A stretch of 64,000 nt of DNA from an uncultured bacterium (GTDB lineage: Bacteria > Bacteroidota > Bacteroidia > Bacteroidales > Bacteroidaceae), in contig CAJMSQ010000002.1 of assembly GCA_905216095.1 (NCBI GenBank), positions 60,425 to 124,424 of the forward strand, written 5' to 3'. Below the pieces are notes generated by a model. It made no database searches. It had not been told where the DNA came from and saw nothing but the letters and a program-made list of their open reading frames with translations. Positions 46,301 to 54,043 of this stretch are shown here, piece after piece. The first letter of the stretch is position 1. The number at the start of each line of letters is the position of its first letter. Both the position numbers and the translations under genes were made by a program.

Positions 46301-46723
46301 CGTTTCGGCCGACTGGTCGGCGCGTTCCGTGCGCTTGCCGAGACCGATGAGCATCACGCGGCCTTCGGTCGGCTTGTTGATGAATACGTGGACGTATTTG
46401 ACGGTTGTGTTCAGCTCGAAAGGATTGGCCAGGTCTATGCGGGCGCCGAATCTGTTGCTTCCAAAGCGCGAGCACTGCACGGCAAGCATTTTTTCCGTCG
46501 CGTTAGGCGCAATTCCCAGTATTTCGTCTTCCTGGGTCAGCTCGTTGGCGATTACTTTCACGTTGCCTTGCAAGTCTCCCGTGCGGAAAGGCGACTCTTC
46601 CCAGCTGTCATAAACTCCGAGGCCGGTGTAGGAATCGTTTGTCTCGAAGCCGATGTGCAGTTGTGCCGCGCCCGAAAGCGGTAGCAGCAGCGTAGCTAAA
46701 CCTAAAAGTGTACTTCTGTTCAT
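43394..46723 (-). CDS. Multidomain secreted GH16 glucanase-like glycoside hydrolase
   Basis: 1109 residues. Signal peptide ends SGAAQ. About 20-210 is a beta-sandwich of unknown type. Then come two homologous ~250-residue modules (about 240-490 and 515-760), each with YxYRDxxxK and an aspartate-rich loop (LDRGNDGKF; VDLNNDGHF) like GEVED-type Ca-binding folds. About 790-1035 is the GH16 domain with catalytic GEIDIWEQ (Glu914 nucleophile, Asp916, Glu919 acid/base), the ExDxxE form of laminarinases. The last ~70 residues resemble a type IX sorting domain (ARIYDLAGRLV, then TGIYVVNGKKLLV). A beta-1,3-glucan is the likeliest substrate, unproven. Confidence 0.88.
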   Translation of the reverse strand: MNRSTLLGLATLLLPLSGAAQLHIGFETNDSYTGLGVYDSWEESPFRTGDLQGNVKVIANELTQEDEILGIAPNATEKMLAVQCSRFGSNRFGARIDLANPFELNTTVKYVHVFINKPTEGRVMLIGLGKRTERADQSAETEQFSVLSTAKVTPGKWSDAVFAIKGAGGIEIRSLVVVPECESPHNRTEDFAAYIDEIEINSVPTPRVIYGDYPLNYEATQVSGKSGNYLNSIALNGSTDGSQTIAVGSNDPQYIYRDLLGKTFTAKAGETLTPSFSFTSNWMNGYVYLDRGNDGKFTADLNEDYTIPEGSDIMTYSYVETVENTEGYKSDGTKISGNARNFINPPAFRLPSDLANGFYRMRFKVDWGNVDPAGRNTSTNSIVQNGGMIVDVRMNIHSDEISVSRVGGLNGDLLNEDGTELVTRTVPFGQPFTIAVQPASDNFELSYIRVRHGYNLTGDSLVHGTPQYVDEIIPAYLFRDNKYTIPAEYMDGDVVIEPYFIDAGVAPSEDDYALNFATDLTVTRTDRRLNSFTFAATQGGSSTVTLDTEGTNYVYRDMTHKQVSVVPGDAVATTVDYTGRAMHLYLYVDLNNDGHFSTALDAAGAPQVNSELLSYTYYQGRNSLGAEISGTPGSVAVNSMPEFSIPSVLPAGTYRARLKVDWDNIDPAGHWNENEGNKINDNGGYVVDFLLNVHNAQHKLTLITANGSINGTGNTALPLTLPVFQALDVVPTPIAAGYTAEKMTVRHGHNFDGPQFIHGNRQWSEYEVDAAACTLPADSIDGDVMLSVAFEQGDDAEYTLIFSDEFDEPDGSLPDASKWGCSERHGATWNRWIADDPRVAFLQDGQLVTRAIPNPDPTRYEGDMITGAIQTRYKFGWQYGKIEARILTNPHTGNFPAFWLMPDDQSLGWPNDGEIDIWEQIDGQNTAYHTLHTGYRQSMKAFQESCPMDRYHTYGFEWDAEKMIWYLDGKEVGRYRNGEFSDPRAWPYDKTFYIILNQSVGNGAWARPADITHTYETRFDWVRVYQKDGQNYCMGDQQFVTGISSAEAAGTLDASAGKGCIRLSSPNAVEARIYDLAGRLVFSKQLKGTETVPVQTGIYVVNGKKLLVP

Positions 46724-46757
46724 TATATATGTGTTTTTTATTTCTATGACGGTTGAA

Positions 46758-48260
46758 TCAATAAATGGATACGGTGTGGAGCAGCGGACATGCCTTTGCG
46801 TCCTTGATGGTCAGGCGGAGATATTTTGCGCTCACGCCGTTGCCGTAACTTGACGAGGTGCTGCCGTTCAGAGGCAGTATGCGCTTGTATCCTATGGTCG
46901 TGGTCTGGATGTTTCCGCCCTGCTTGGTCCATGTCGTGCCGTCGTTGCTCGTTTCTATCTCGAAGGCTTTGACGCGCTGGCCCTTGCGGATGTACTCCAT
47001 CATGGAGACGTAACGGATGGTCTGTGCGGTCGGCCACTCGAAGGTGAGGCTTGCTTCGGTTGTCCCGTCGTTTGTGGCCCAGTAGGTGTCCTTGTCGCCG
47101 TCGGTTACATTGGTTGCGGAATAGGTACGTGCCGCTCCGGCGGTCCTTTCTTCGGAGGCCGTCACCGTAGCTGCGGGTGCCAGGTCATTTCCCAGGCGGT
47201 TCGTAAGCAAGTTGCCCAGTTCCGTCATGCGATTGACCGTTGCTTCGGGCAGTATGCCGGCCTTGTTGGGCGGCAGGTTAAGGATAAGCGTGGCGTTGCG
47301 GCCAACCGTTTCCAAGTACATCTGGAACAGTCGTTCGGCCGACTGCACTCCCTCGCCCTCATGCCAGAACCAGCCGCGGGTAGTTGCCTTTGCGTCGCTC
47401 TCGCCCGGATGCCAGACTACACCGTGCTCGTCGCCGGACGTTCCATCGCCCATGCTCCAGCACGTTTCACCGGCCCAGCCGGCTTCGTTGCCTATCCAGC
47501 GGGCTTCACGTCCCTCTCCCCACATCACACAATCGGGGCACACTTTGTGAACCGAGTCCCTGAGGTTGGGTATGTCGTAGTAAGTTTCTTTGTCAATGCT
47601 TCTGTTTTCGTTGGCACCGCCGTAATAGCCGGTTCCCCCGTTAGCTCCGTCGAACCACATCTCGAACTGGTCCGTTCCATATTGGGACAATTCGGCACAT
47701 TGTCTGAGGAACACGTCCTTGACATAGCGGTTCGTGCCGTCGCCATAGTAAGCCGAGTTGCGGTCCCAGGGAGAGACGTAAAAACCATACTTCATGCCGA
47801 GCTTGCGTGCGGCATCGGAGAAATCGCGCGGGATGTTGGTGCTCTGAGCGTTCACATTGCTGCTCGAAGTCACGTTGTGCGTGGTGCTGGATGTAGGCCA
47901 AAGGCAAAATCCGTCGTGGTGTTTGACGACGGCAATGCCGCCTTTCATGCCTGCAGCCTTGGCTGCGGTGAGCCATTGTTCGGGGTTAGGAACGGCTGTC
48001 GGGGCAAACAGGTTTTCGTCCTCGTCACCATTTCCCCACTCCCTGTCGGTATAGGTGTTCATACCATAATGGAAGAAGGCATAAAATTCCGTTTCGTTCC
48101 ATTTTACCTGTCTTTCGCTCGGAACGGGATGCACAGGTGCAGGTTCGTTGTCGGGGTTTGCCGGCTGCTGATTGACCAGCTGGAACTCACTTTGCGCCCA
48201 CCCTGTCACAGGCAAGGCCGCAATACCACAAACTAAAAGCAAGTGATGCAGATTTTTCAT
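46758..48260 (-). CDS. GH29 alpha-L-fucosidase with C-terminal discoidin (F5/8) domain
   Basis: 500 residues. Signal peptide ends TGWAQ. GH29 barrel about 45-360: FYAFFHYGMNTYTDREWG, VVKHHDGFCLW, YGFYVSPWDRNS and the nucleophile Asp204 in EMWFDGANGG. The C-terminal ~140 residues are an F5/8 type C (CBM32-like) galactose-binding fold (TYSATNVTDGDKDTYWAT). It releases terminal alpha-L-fucose from glycans. The GH16 gene follows 34 bases downstream in the same direction, so the two form a small saccharolytic unit, without SusC/SusD-type genes beside them. Confidence 0.93.
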   Translation of the reverse strand: MKNLHHLLLVCGIAALPVTGWAQSEFQLVNQQPANPDNEPAPVHPVPSERQVKWNETEFYAFFHYGMNTYTDREWGNGDEDENLFAPTAVPNPEQWLTAAKAAGMKGGIAVVKHHDGFCLWPTSSTTHNVTSSSNVNAQSTNIPRDFSDAARKLGMKYGFYVSPWDRNSAYYGDGTNRYVKDVFLRQCAELSQYGTDQFEMWFDGANGGTGYYGGANENRSIDKETYYDIPNLRDSVHKVCPDCVMWGEGREARWIGNEAGWAGETCWSMGDGTSGDEHGVVWHPGESDAKATTRGWFWHEGEGVQSAERLFQMYLETVGRNATLILNLPPNKAGILPEATVNRMTELGNLLTNRLGNDLAPAATVTASEERTAGAARTYSATNVTDGDKDTYWATNDGTTEASLTFEWPTAQTIRYVSMMEYIRKGQRVKAFEIETSNDGTTWTKQGGNIQTTTIGYKRILPLNGSTSSSYGNGVSAKYLRLTIKDAKACPLLHTVSIY

Positions 48261-48448
48261 AGTTTTAGAAATAATTTATCCTGTCCCGATGGGGACTATC
48301 CTTATTCGAGTGTGTAAATTTAATATTTTTCAGACAAACAGGCGCCATGTTTCCTCTTTTACCTCTGTTTTTAACTTCTTTTTTTCTTTAGAGAGGGAGA
48401 AACAGGTGCTTTTAGGGTGGCGGATACAGGCATTCCGTTCCGGCGGGA

Positions 48449-50428
48449 TTACTTCCGCTTGTTACAATATTTATATAACTGTCTGTAGAAAGCGTGGCGG
48501 CAAAGCGTAGATGCCGATCCGATGATGAAAAGCTTGAGCCGTGCCCGCGTGATGGCCACGTTCATCCGTCTGAGGTCGGACAGGAAACCGATTTGTCCCT
48601 CTTCGTTGGCACGGACAAGGGAGACGACCATCACATCCCGCTCCTGCCCCTGAAAAGCGTCGATGGTGTTCACCGTGATGGCTTTCCGGAGCGGACGGAG
48701 CGTATCATCGCGCCGCACGAGTCCGCGCAGAAACTGCACTTGTGCCTTGTAGGGGGAAATCACGCCGATGTCGATGCTCTCTTCCAGCAGCCTGTGTGTT
48801 CCGATGCGCGTCACGTAGTCGCGTAAGGTCTTCATCGTCAGCCGTGCCTCGTACTCGTTGATGCGGCCATAGGAGGCGGCGACGAATTGCTCCCTGCGGT
48901 TGTCTCCGGCCGCAGGCATGGTGTCGTTTTCCTCTGTCATGCTGTCGGCCTCGTCCGTGTCCACCCATACCAGCGGGCTGTCGAGTTCGCCGATCACTCC
49001 GCCACGCCGTGTTTCCTCGGCAGCCTGCAGCCGTCCGCCGTAGAACCAGTCGGACGAAAAGCGCATCAGTTCCTCTTTCATGCGGTACTGGACGGTGAGC
49101 AGGCTGACTGCTTCGGGCCGGGTGGCGGCCAGGCGTTCCATCAACGTGCGTCCCAAACCGCCACGCAGGGCTTCGGGACTTTTAACCGTCGGCGGCAGCT
49201 GGCAATGGTCGCCGGCCAGTATCACGCGGTCCGTTCTGGCCATCGCTATCCAGCAGGCCGCCTCGAGTGCCTGCGCGGCCTCGTCGATGAAGAGCGTGTG
49301 GAAGTGATGTCCGTCGAGCAAAGGGTTTGCCGTCCCCGCGAGTGTGGCGGCCACGACCCTTGTATTGTCGAACAGCGCGTGCCTGATGCGCAGTTCCAGT
49401 TCGTCCGCCTTTTCTTTCAGGCGTGCCGTCTTCTGGTGGAAGCTTTCGCCGCGTCCCTTGCGCGGCATGGCGTAAAGTTGCCGCAGGTCCCGGCGAATCT
49501 GCCACAGCAGGGCGTAGTCGGGATGGCTCTCGAAGCGCCGTTCATACGTGTTCTGCAACATTTTTTCGGTGACGCGCGTCGGATTGCCTATGCGCAAGAC
49601 GCTCACTCCGCGGCGGTCGAGCTGTTCGGCTATCCAGTCCACCGCCGTATTGCTCTGCGCACAGACGAGTACCTGCGGCTCGCGGCGCAAAACCTCGCAT
49701 ACCGCTTCCACCAGCGTGGTGGTCTTGCCCGTTCCCGGCGGCCCGTGTACGACCATCACGTCGTGTGCGGCCAGGATGTCGGCCACCGCCTTTTCCTGCG
49801 AGGCGTTCAGCCACGGCAACCGCAGGGGCACGCTTCCGCCGGCGGCACGTCGGAGCGGCCGGCCGCCGTAAACGATGTCGCGCAGTTCGGCCAGCCGGTT
49901 GTCCCGGGCTTTCCCGACGCGGTCGATGGCCTGGAACATCAGCCGGTAGGTGGTTTCGTCGAAATGAAGCTGCACACCCGTCAGTTCCATCCGCTGCAAG
50001 CGGGACAAAGCCGCTTCATCGGGCAGCACGACCACCATGCGGTCGCCATCGACATAGTTTACCGTTGCCGTGAAATCGGCATAGCGCAACATACCCGCCC
50101 CGTCCGTCTCAAAGAAACAGACCGAGCGGCCATATTCAAAGCCGTGTTCGATTCCGGAGTCCGCGGTACGAAAGATTTCCACCACGAAACGGTCCAGTGA
50201 ATTATAATAACTGCGTCCGATGCTTATGGGAAACCAGCATTCGCCGCGCTTCACTTTCCGTCCCACGCCCATTGTTTCGGCGTCTCGGCGGAAAGCGGCT
50301 TTTTCGTGTTCGTATTCGCATTGCAACAACCGGCGCTGCCGCGTCAAGGTCAGTTCCCGCCATTCCGTCCCGCCCGTTGCGTTTCCTTTCATGCCGTGCG
50401 GCGCATCGTCATGCCTGTCAATATCCAT
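48449..50428 (-). CDS. Superfamily 1 (Upf1/IGHMBP2-like) DNA/RNA helicase
   Basis: 659 residues. N-terminal ~190 residues form the 1B-type beta domain. Walker A is GPPGTGKTTTL (motif I), then QSNTAVD (Ia), FIDEAAQALE (motif II), AGDHCQLPPTV (III), QYRMKEEL (IV), DAFQGQERDVMVVSLVRAN (V) and RMNVAITRARLKLFIIG (VI). This fits the Upf1-like group of bacterial AAA helicases common in Bacteroidota; its cellular task is unclear. The ATG at 50428 overlaps the upstream gene by 11 bp; a Met 12 codons later is an alternative. Cytoplasmic. Confidence 0.92.
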   Translation of the reverse strand: MDIDRHDDAPHGMKGNATGGTEWRELTLTRQRRLLQCEYEHEKAAFRRDAETMGVGRKVKRGECWFPISIGRSYYNSLDRFVVEIFRTADSGIEHGFEYGRSVCFFETDGAGMLRYADFTATVNYVDGDRMVVVLPDEAALSRLQRMELTGVQLHFDETTYRLMFQAIDRVGKARDNRLAELRDIVYGGRPLRRAAGGSVPLRLPWLNASQEKAVADILAAHDVMVVHGPPGTGKTTTLVEAVCEVLRREPQVLVCAQSNTAVDWIAEQLDRRGVSVLRIGNPTRVTEKMLQNTYERRFESHPDYALLWQIRRDLRQLYAMPRKGRGESFHQKTARLKEKADELELRIRHALFDNTRVVAATLAGTANPLLDGHHFHTLFIDEAAQALEAACWIAMARTDRVILAGDHCQLPPTVKSPEALRGGLGRTLMERLAATRPEAVSLLTVQYRMKEELMRFSSDWFYGGRLQAAEETRRGGVIGELDSPLVWVDTDEADSMTEENDTMPAAGDNRREQFVAASYGRINEYEARLTMKTLRDYVTRIGTHRLLEESIDIGVISPYKAQVQFLRGLVRRDDTLRPLRKAITVNTIDAFQGQERDVMVVSLVRANEEGQIGFLSDLRRMNVAITRARLKLFIIGSASTLCRHAFYRQLYKYCNKRK

Positions 50429-51053
50429 CTTTCTCCACGCTGACCTGTATCATTGCGCTTTTTCCCAGTTTTATTTCGGCCATTGCGCCGATGCGTTCCT
50501 TCGGTTCGTAAAGGAAAACGGGGAACATCCCGCAGCGCCGTCCGTATTCGTCGGGCGTAAAACGCTTTGTCGCGTAAGCATAAAGGCTGACCGCATCGCT
50601 CAGCCGGTAGCCAATGATGCCCGCCACGCCGCCTTCGGTGCGCCGCAGGCCTCCCCAGTCCATGTTGGCCGCATATACGCCTGCGGCAAAGGACAGCCGC
50701 TTGCCTGCGGGCAGGGCATAGGCGAATGCCGCGTGCTGCCCGAAGCCCACGCCCCGCGGAGCCCCGTGCCCGAAAGCCGCGGAAAGGCTCATGCCGAACT
50801 GCGCGTTGAAGCCCTCATGCAGCCGCCAAGAAGGTCCGTATGCCCCGTAGAGTGATGGGGAAAGGGCATCGAAGCCTGCAGCCGGCATAAAGGGAACGTC
50901 GAGTGCCGGGGGCAGGGGCGCAAGCAGCGTGTCGGCTGTACCGGCCTTCAGCGTGTCGGCCTTCAGTGGCTGTCCGCCGTTGTCCTGCTGGGCACAAAGT
51001 TCCGTCGTGCAGCAGGCTGCGAAAGCGAAGATGAGGAGAAAGAGTCGTTTCAT
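50418..51053 (-). CDS. Small outer-membrane-type protein of unknown function
   Basis: 211 residues. N-terminal signal peptide (LFLLIFAFAACCTTELCAQ) with cleavage near CAQ. The mature part alternates small/aromatic and polar residues in short segments (GFNAQFGMSLSAAFGHG, GFGQHAAFAYALP, GVAGIIGYRLSDAVSLYAYA) as in a small beta-barrel. No family was recognised. It is the first gene of a two-gene unit with the helicase, overlapping it by 11 bp, which is an odd pairing of an envelope and a nucleic-acid protein. Confidence 0.72.
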   Translation of the reverse strand: MKRLFLLIFAFAACCTTELCAQQDNGGQPLKADTLKAGTADTLLAPLPPALDVPFMPAAGFDALSPSLYGAYGPSWRLHEGFNAQFGMSLSAAFGHGAPRGVGFGQHAAFAYALPAGKRLSFAAGVYAANMDWGGLRRTEGGVAGIIGYRLSDAVSLYAYATKRFTPDEYGRRCGMFPVFLYEPKERIGAMAEIKLGKSAMIQVSVEKDGY

Positions 51054-51081
51054 GCCATTCAGAAAAAATATCCTTTGTGTG

Positions 51082-51089
51082 CAAATTTA
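51082..51089 (-). promoter_or_regulatory. -7 box of the outer-membrane protein-helicase unit
   Basis: TAAATTTG on the minus strand, about 29 bases before the ATG at 51053. The divergent symporter promoter lies about 110 bases away. Confidence 0.5.
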
Positions 51090-51201
51090 GGGAAAATATG
51101 GAAAACCGCCGCGGGCAATACTTTAATAAACGCTTATGCCGTGCGAATAAAACCTAAAAAGGCAAGGAAGGCGTGGAGAGCGGCTTTTCCCGCGGAGAAA
51201 C

Positions 51202-51232
51202 TTTGCCGTAACCAACCGTTGCCGTAACTTTG
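51202..51232 (+). promoter_or_regulatory. Promoter of the sodium/solute symporter gene
   Basis: TTTG at 51202-51205, 19 bases, TAACTTTG at 51225-51232; ATG 27 bases downstream. Confidence 0.6.
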
Positions 51233-51258
51233 CAGCCGCATAAAAGCATTCCGCAACG

Positions 51259-52782
51259 ATGAACACCCCGATTCTCATGGCGGCCACGCTGGCCGCCTAC
51301 TTCATACTTCTGGTCCTGCTGTCGCGCCGCACGGCAGGACGTACCGACAACGAGACTTTTTTTCGCGGCCGGCGAACTTCACCCTGGTGGATGGTGGGGT
51401 TCGGCATGATAGGCGCCAGCTTGTCGGGCGTGTCGTTCATCTCGGTGCCCGGATGGGTGGCTTCGACGGGCCTGACCTACCTGCAAATGTGCGCGGGGTT
51501 CTTTTTCGGTTACGTCGTCGTGGCATTCGTGCTGTTACCGGTCTATTACAAGTTGCGACTGACGAGCATCTACGATTATCTGAGCCTGCGTTTCGGGCGG
51601 AATACCCACCGCACGGGCGCGCTTTTCTTCATCCTGAGCAAACTGACCGGCGCTGCCGCCCGGCTTTATCTGGTCTGCCTGGTCATCCGGCAGTTCCTGT
51701 TTCCCGCCACGGGCGGCCGGGATTCCGTTGCCCTGTTCTCGTCCGACGGGCCTGCCGGTCTGCTGGCCGTGGCCGTCGTGGTGCTTGTGCTGATTTGGGC
51801 CTATACGCGTCGGGGCGGTATTTTCACGATAGTGCGTACCGACATGTTGCAGACGCTGTGCCTGTTGCTCGCGCTGGCGGTCATGACGGGAATGGTCGCC
51901 CGGCAGCTGGGGACGGACGCTGCGGGTATCGTCGATACGGTGCGCGGCTCGGGCATGACGGAAATGTTCTGTTGGGATGCGGGCAGCCGGCAAAACTTCT
52001 GGCGGCAGTTCCTGAGCGGCATTTTCATCGTCATCGTCATGACGGGGCTCGACCAGGACATGATGCAGAAGAACCTGACGTGCCGCAGCCTGCGCGACGC
52101 GCAAAAGAACATGTGCGCTTACGGCGCGTGCTTCCTGCCCGTGAACCTGTTGCTGCTGGTCTTCGGCATCCTGCTCTATGCCCTGTGCAGCGCTAAAGGC
52201 ATTACTCCGCCGGCCGACAGCGACCGGCTGCTGCCCATGCTCGTGGAAAGCGGCGCCATGGGCACGCTGGTGGTCATTCCCTTCAGCATAGGCATTGTGG
52301 CGGCGGCATTCTCGAGCGCGGACTCGGCCATCACGGCCCTTACCACCACCACGTGCATCGACCTGCTGGGCATTGAGCGGCGCACGGCCTTGTCGCCCGA
52401 ACGCTGCATCGCCATCCGTCGCCGCGTACACGTCGCCGTGTCGGTCGCCTTCCTGGTCTGCATCCTGCTGTTCCGCGTCATCAACGACACCAACGTCATC
52501 GACGCCATCTATATCATGGCCTCCTACACGTACGGCCCGCTGCTGGGGCTTTACGGGTTCGGGCTCTTCACGCGCCGGCGTCCGGCCGACGCATGGGTGC
52601 CCGTCATAGCCGTGGCCGCCCCCGTGACGTGCGCGCTGCTCGACCATTTCGCGCCCCTCTGGTGGGGATATACGTTCGGCTATGAACTGCTGATGCTCAA
52701 CGGTCTGCTCACGTTCGCCGGACTATGGGCCGTATCCGGACGCGAGGCCGGAGCCAGGACGGATGTCCGTCGGTCGTGCTGA
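51259..52782 (+). CDS. Sodium:solute symporter (SSS family)
   Basis: 507 residues, about 13 hydrophobic segments. Family features: an early unwound helix region (GMIGASLSGVSFISVPGW) with Ser/Gly-rich Na+ site, the LRFGRNTHRTGALFFILSK sodium-symporter signature region, and DQDMMQKNLTCRSLRDA, typical of the SSS group. Moves a solute into the cell with Na+. Bacteroidota carry many of these; the substrate (sugar, sialic acid, vitamin or amino acid) cannot be told. It stands alone with its own promoter and is followed by the inverted repeat copy 7. Confidence 0.92.
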   Translation: MNTPILMAATLAAYFILLVLLSRRTAGRTDNETFFRGRRTSPWWMVGFGMIGASLSGVSFISVPGWVASTGLTYLQMCAGFFFGYVVVAFVLLPVYYKLRLTSIYDYLSLRFGRNTHRTGALFFILSKLTGAAARLYLVCLVIRQFLFPATGGRDSVALFSSDGPAGLLAVAVVVLVLIWAYTRRGGIFTIVRTDMLQTLCLLLALAVMTGMVARQLGTDAAGIVDTVRGSGMTEMFCWDAGSRQNFWRQFLSGIFIVIVMTGLDQDMMQKNLTCRSLRDAQKNMCAYGACFLPVNLLLLVFGILLYALCSAKGITPPADSDRLLPMLVESGAMGTLVVIPFSIGIVAAAFSSADSAITALTTTTCIDLLGIERRTALSPERCIAIRRRVHVAVSVAFLVCILLFRVINDTNVIDAIYIMASYTYGPLLGLYGFGLFTRRRPADAWVPVIAVAAPVTCALLDHFAPLWWGYTFGYELLMLNGLLTFAGLWAVSGREAGARTDVRRSC

Positions 52783-52870
52783 TACGGGTGTTCGGGTATC
52801 TGTGTCGCGACCGCCTTGCGACAATGCTTTTCTTGCATTTGCCGGGGGCGTAGAGGCGGTGTACGACGGA

Positions 52871-53045
52871 CGCAATATTAACATTTTTAACTTTCACTTA
52901 CATTCGGCGATGCGTACATGGCTGATAGTTTGTCCTACATGCAGACCCGGGAAACACTACATGCCATGTAGTTCGTCCTACATGGCATGTACGAAATCGC
53001 ATCATAGGGACAGTTTCTCCCCGAAACGGACTTGCGGATACAATG
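52871..53045 (-). repeat. 255-bp element, inverted copy 7 without promoter
   Basis: On the minus strand the linker (GTTTCGGGGAGAAACTGTCC), the palindromes and the tail (GAAAGTTAAAAATGTTAAT) match the other copies. The large hairpin is perfect over 14 bp (52958-52971 with 52978-52991, 6-nt loop). A hairpin sits at the usual place (53046-53086), but the promoter half is replaced by the 3' end of the lipoprotein gene. It is therefore a partial copy. Confidence 0.8.
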
Positions 53046-53086
53046 CGGCCGGACTTCCTTTCGCTGTCGCGGGAGAAGTCCGGCCG
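53046..53086. terminator. 12-bp perfect hairpin past the lipoprotein gene
   Basis: CGGCCGGACTTC (53046-53057) pairs with GAAGTCCGGCCG (53075-53086), 17-nt loop, no T tract on either strand. It lies between the convergent lipoprotein gene and repeat copy 7, replacing the element's own short hairpin. Confidence 0.55.
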
Positions 53087-53111
53087 TGAGTGTCTTTCGT
53101 GTGTCCGGAAG

Positions 53112-53993
53112 TTACTTGTTGATGTCTATGCCGCCCGAGCCTATCATCTGTCCGTCGGCGAAGATGTAGGCCGTGTAGCGTCCTACGCCGAGGAACTCGT
53201 TTACGGGGACGTATACCGTGACGCGCTGTTCCTCGCCCGAATATTCGATATTCTTGGCGGCGGAATATTCGATGTTTTTGTTCTCATAGGCAAACGTGCC
53301 CGCGCGTCCCACGACGGCCTGTCCCGGCTTGAGCAAGCGCACGTATACGGTGCGTGTGCCCGCTGCCGCGGTCACGTTGCGCGTGATGGTGAACGAAACC
53401 GTGAAACGCGTGATGTCCTTGCTCTTGCGTGCCTCTTTCCCGTTCTTCTTTGCGGCAAAGAGGGTCACGCCCGTGGCGTTGAGCTGTGCGGCCACGGCCA
53501 CTTTTTCGGACAGTTGCGTGTTGCGCTCGCTGATGCTGTTGTTCTCTTCGCGTGTGCGGGCAACCTCGGCGCGTGCCTCGTCACGTTCGCTGGCCAGGGT
53601 CTGGTTCAGACGTTGCAACGAGTCCACCTGGTGGATGTAGTCGCGCAGTACGGCGCGCACGGTGGCCAGTTCCTTTTTCAGACGCAGTATTTCGGCGGCG
53701 CTTGTCGTCTTCAGCTCGCGCAGTTCCTTGAGCAGGGATTCGGCACGCTTCTGTTCGGCTTCGATGCGTGCGACGAGGGAGTCGTTTTTTATCTCCTTCT
53801 TCATCTCACCGTACTGGGCGGCAAACTCGGCGTACTGGTTCTCCATCTCGCGACGGTCCATCTCGGCCAGTTGTCTCAGTTCGTTGAGTTCCTTGTCCTT
53901 GTCCGATTCGCCTTTCTGCCCGCATGAGGTCACGAAGGCGGCCGATGCGGCCGTCAGCGTGAGGGCGAGTAGTGCGTGTGCAAAGTCTTTCAT
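53112..53993 (-). CDS. Coiled-coil lipoprotein of unknown function
   Basis: 293 residues. Signal with lipobox (AAFVTSC), so a lipoprotein. Residues about 30-170 are strongly helical and charged, with heptad-like Leu spacing (LNELRQLAEMDRREMENQ, AESLLKELRELKTTSAAEI): a long coiled coil. The last ~110 residues are a beta-rich globular domain (DITRFTVSFTITRN through YTAYIFADG). Similar proteins in Bacteroidota are annotated hypothetical. It may be co-transcribed with ilvE (50-base spacer). A role in envelope organisation is inference. Confidence 0.8.
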   Translation of the reverse strand: MKDFAHALLALTLTAASAAFVTSCGQKGESDKDKELNELRQLAEMDRREMENQYAEFAAQYGEMKKEIKNDSLVARIEAEQKRAESLLKELRELKTTSAAEILRLKKELATVRAVLRDYIHQVDSLQRLNQTLASERDEARAEVARTREENNSISERNTQLSEKVAVAAQLNATGVTLFAAKKNGKEARKSKDITRFTVSFTITRNVTAAAGTRTVYVRLLKPGQAVVGRAGTFAYENKNIEYSAAKNIEYSGEEQRVTVYVPVNEFLGVGRYTAYIFADGQMIGSGGIDINK

Positions 53994-54043
53994 GTTGTGT
54001 CTTGGCGTTTAGGGTGTGTGAGGTGCGTGGTGTGTTTCATTTG

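Noticed and set aside
3296..53040. CATGTAG repeats as a CRISPR array
   Set aside because: Repeats are 7-15 bp palindromes at irregular spacing inside dispersed 255-bp units, not a tandem array of 25-40-bp repeats with uniform spacers; no cas gene is present.
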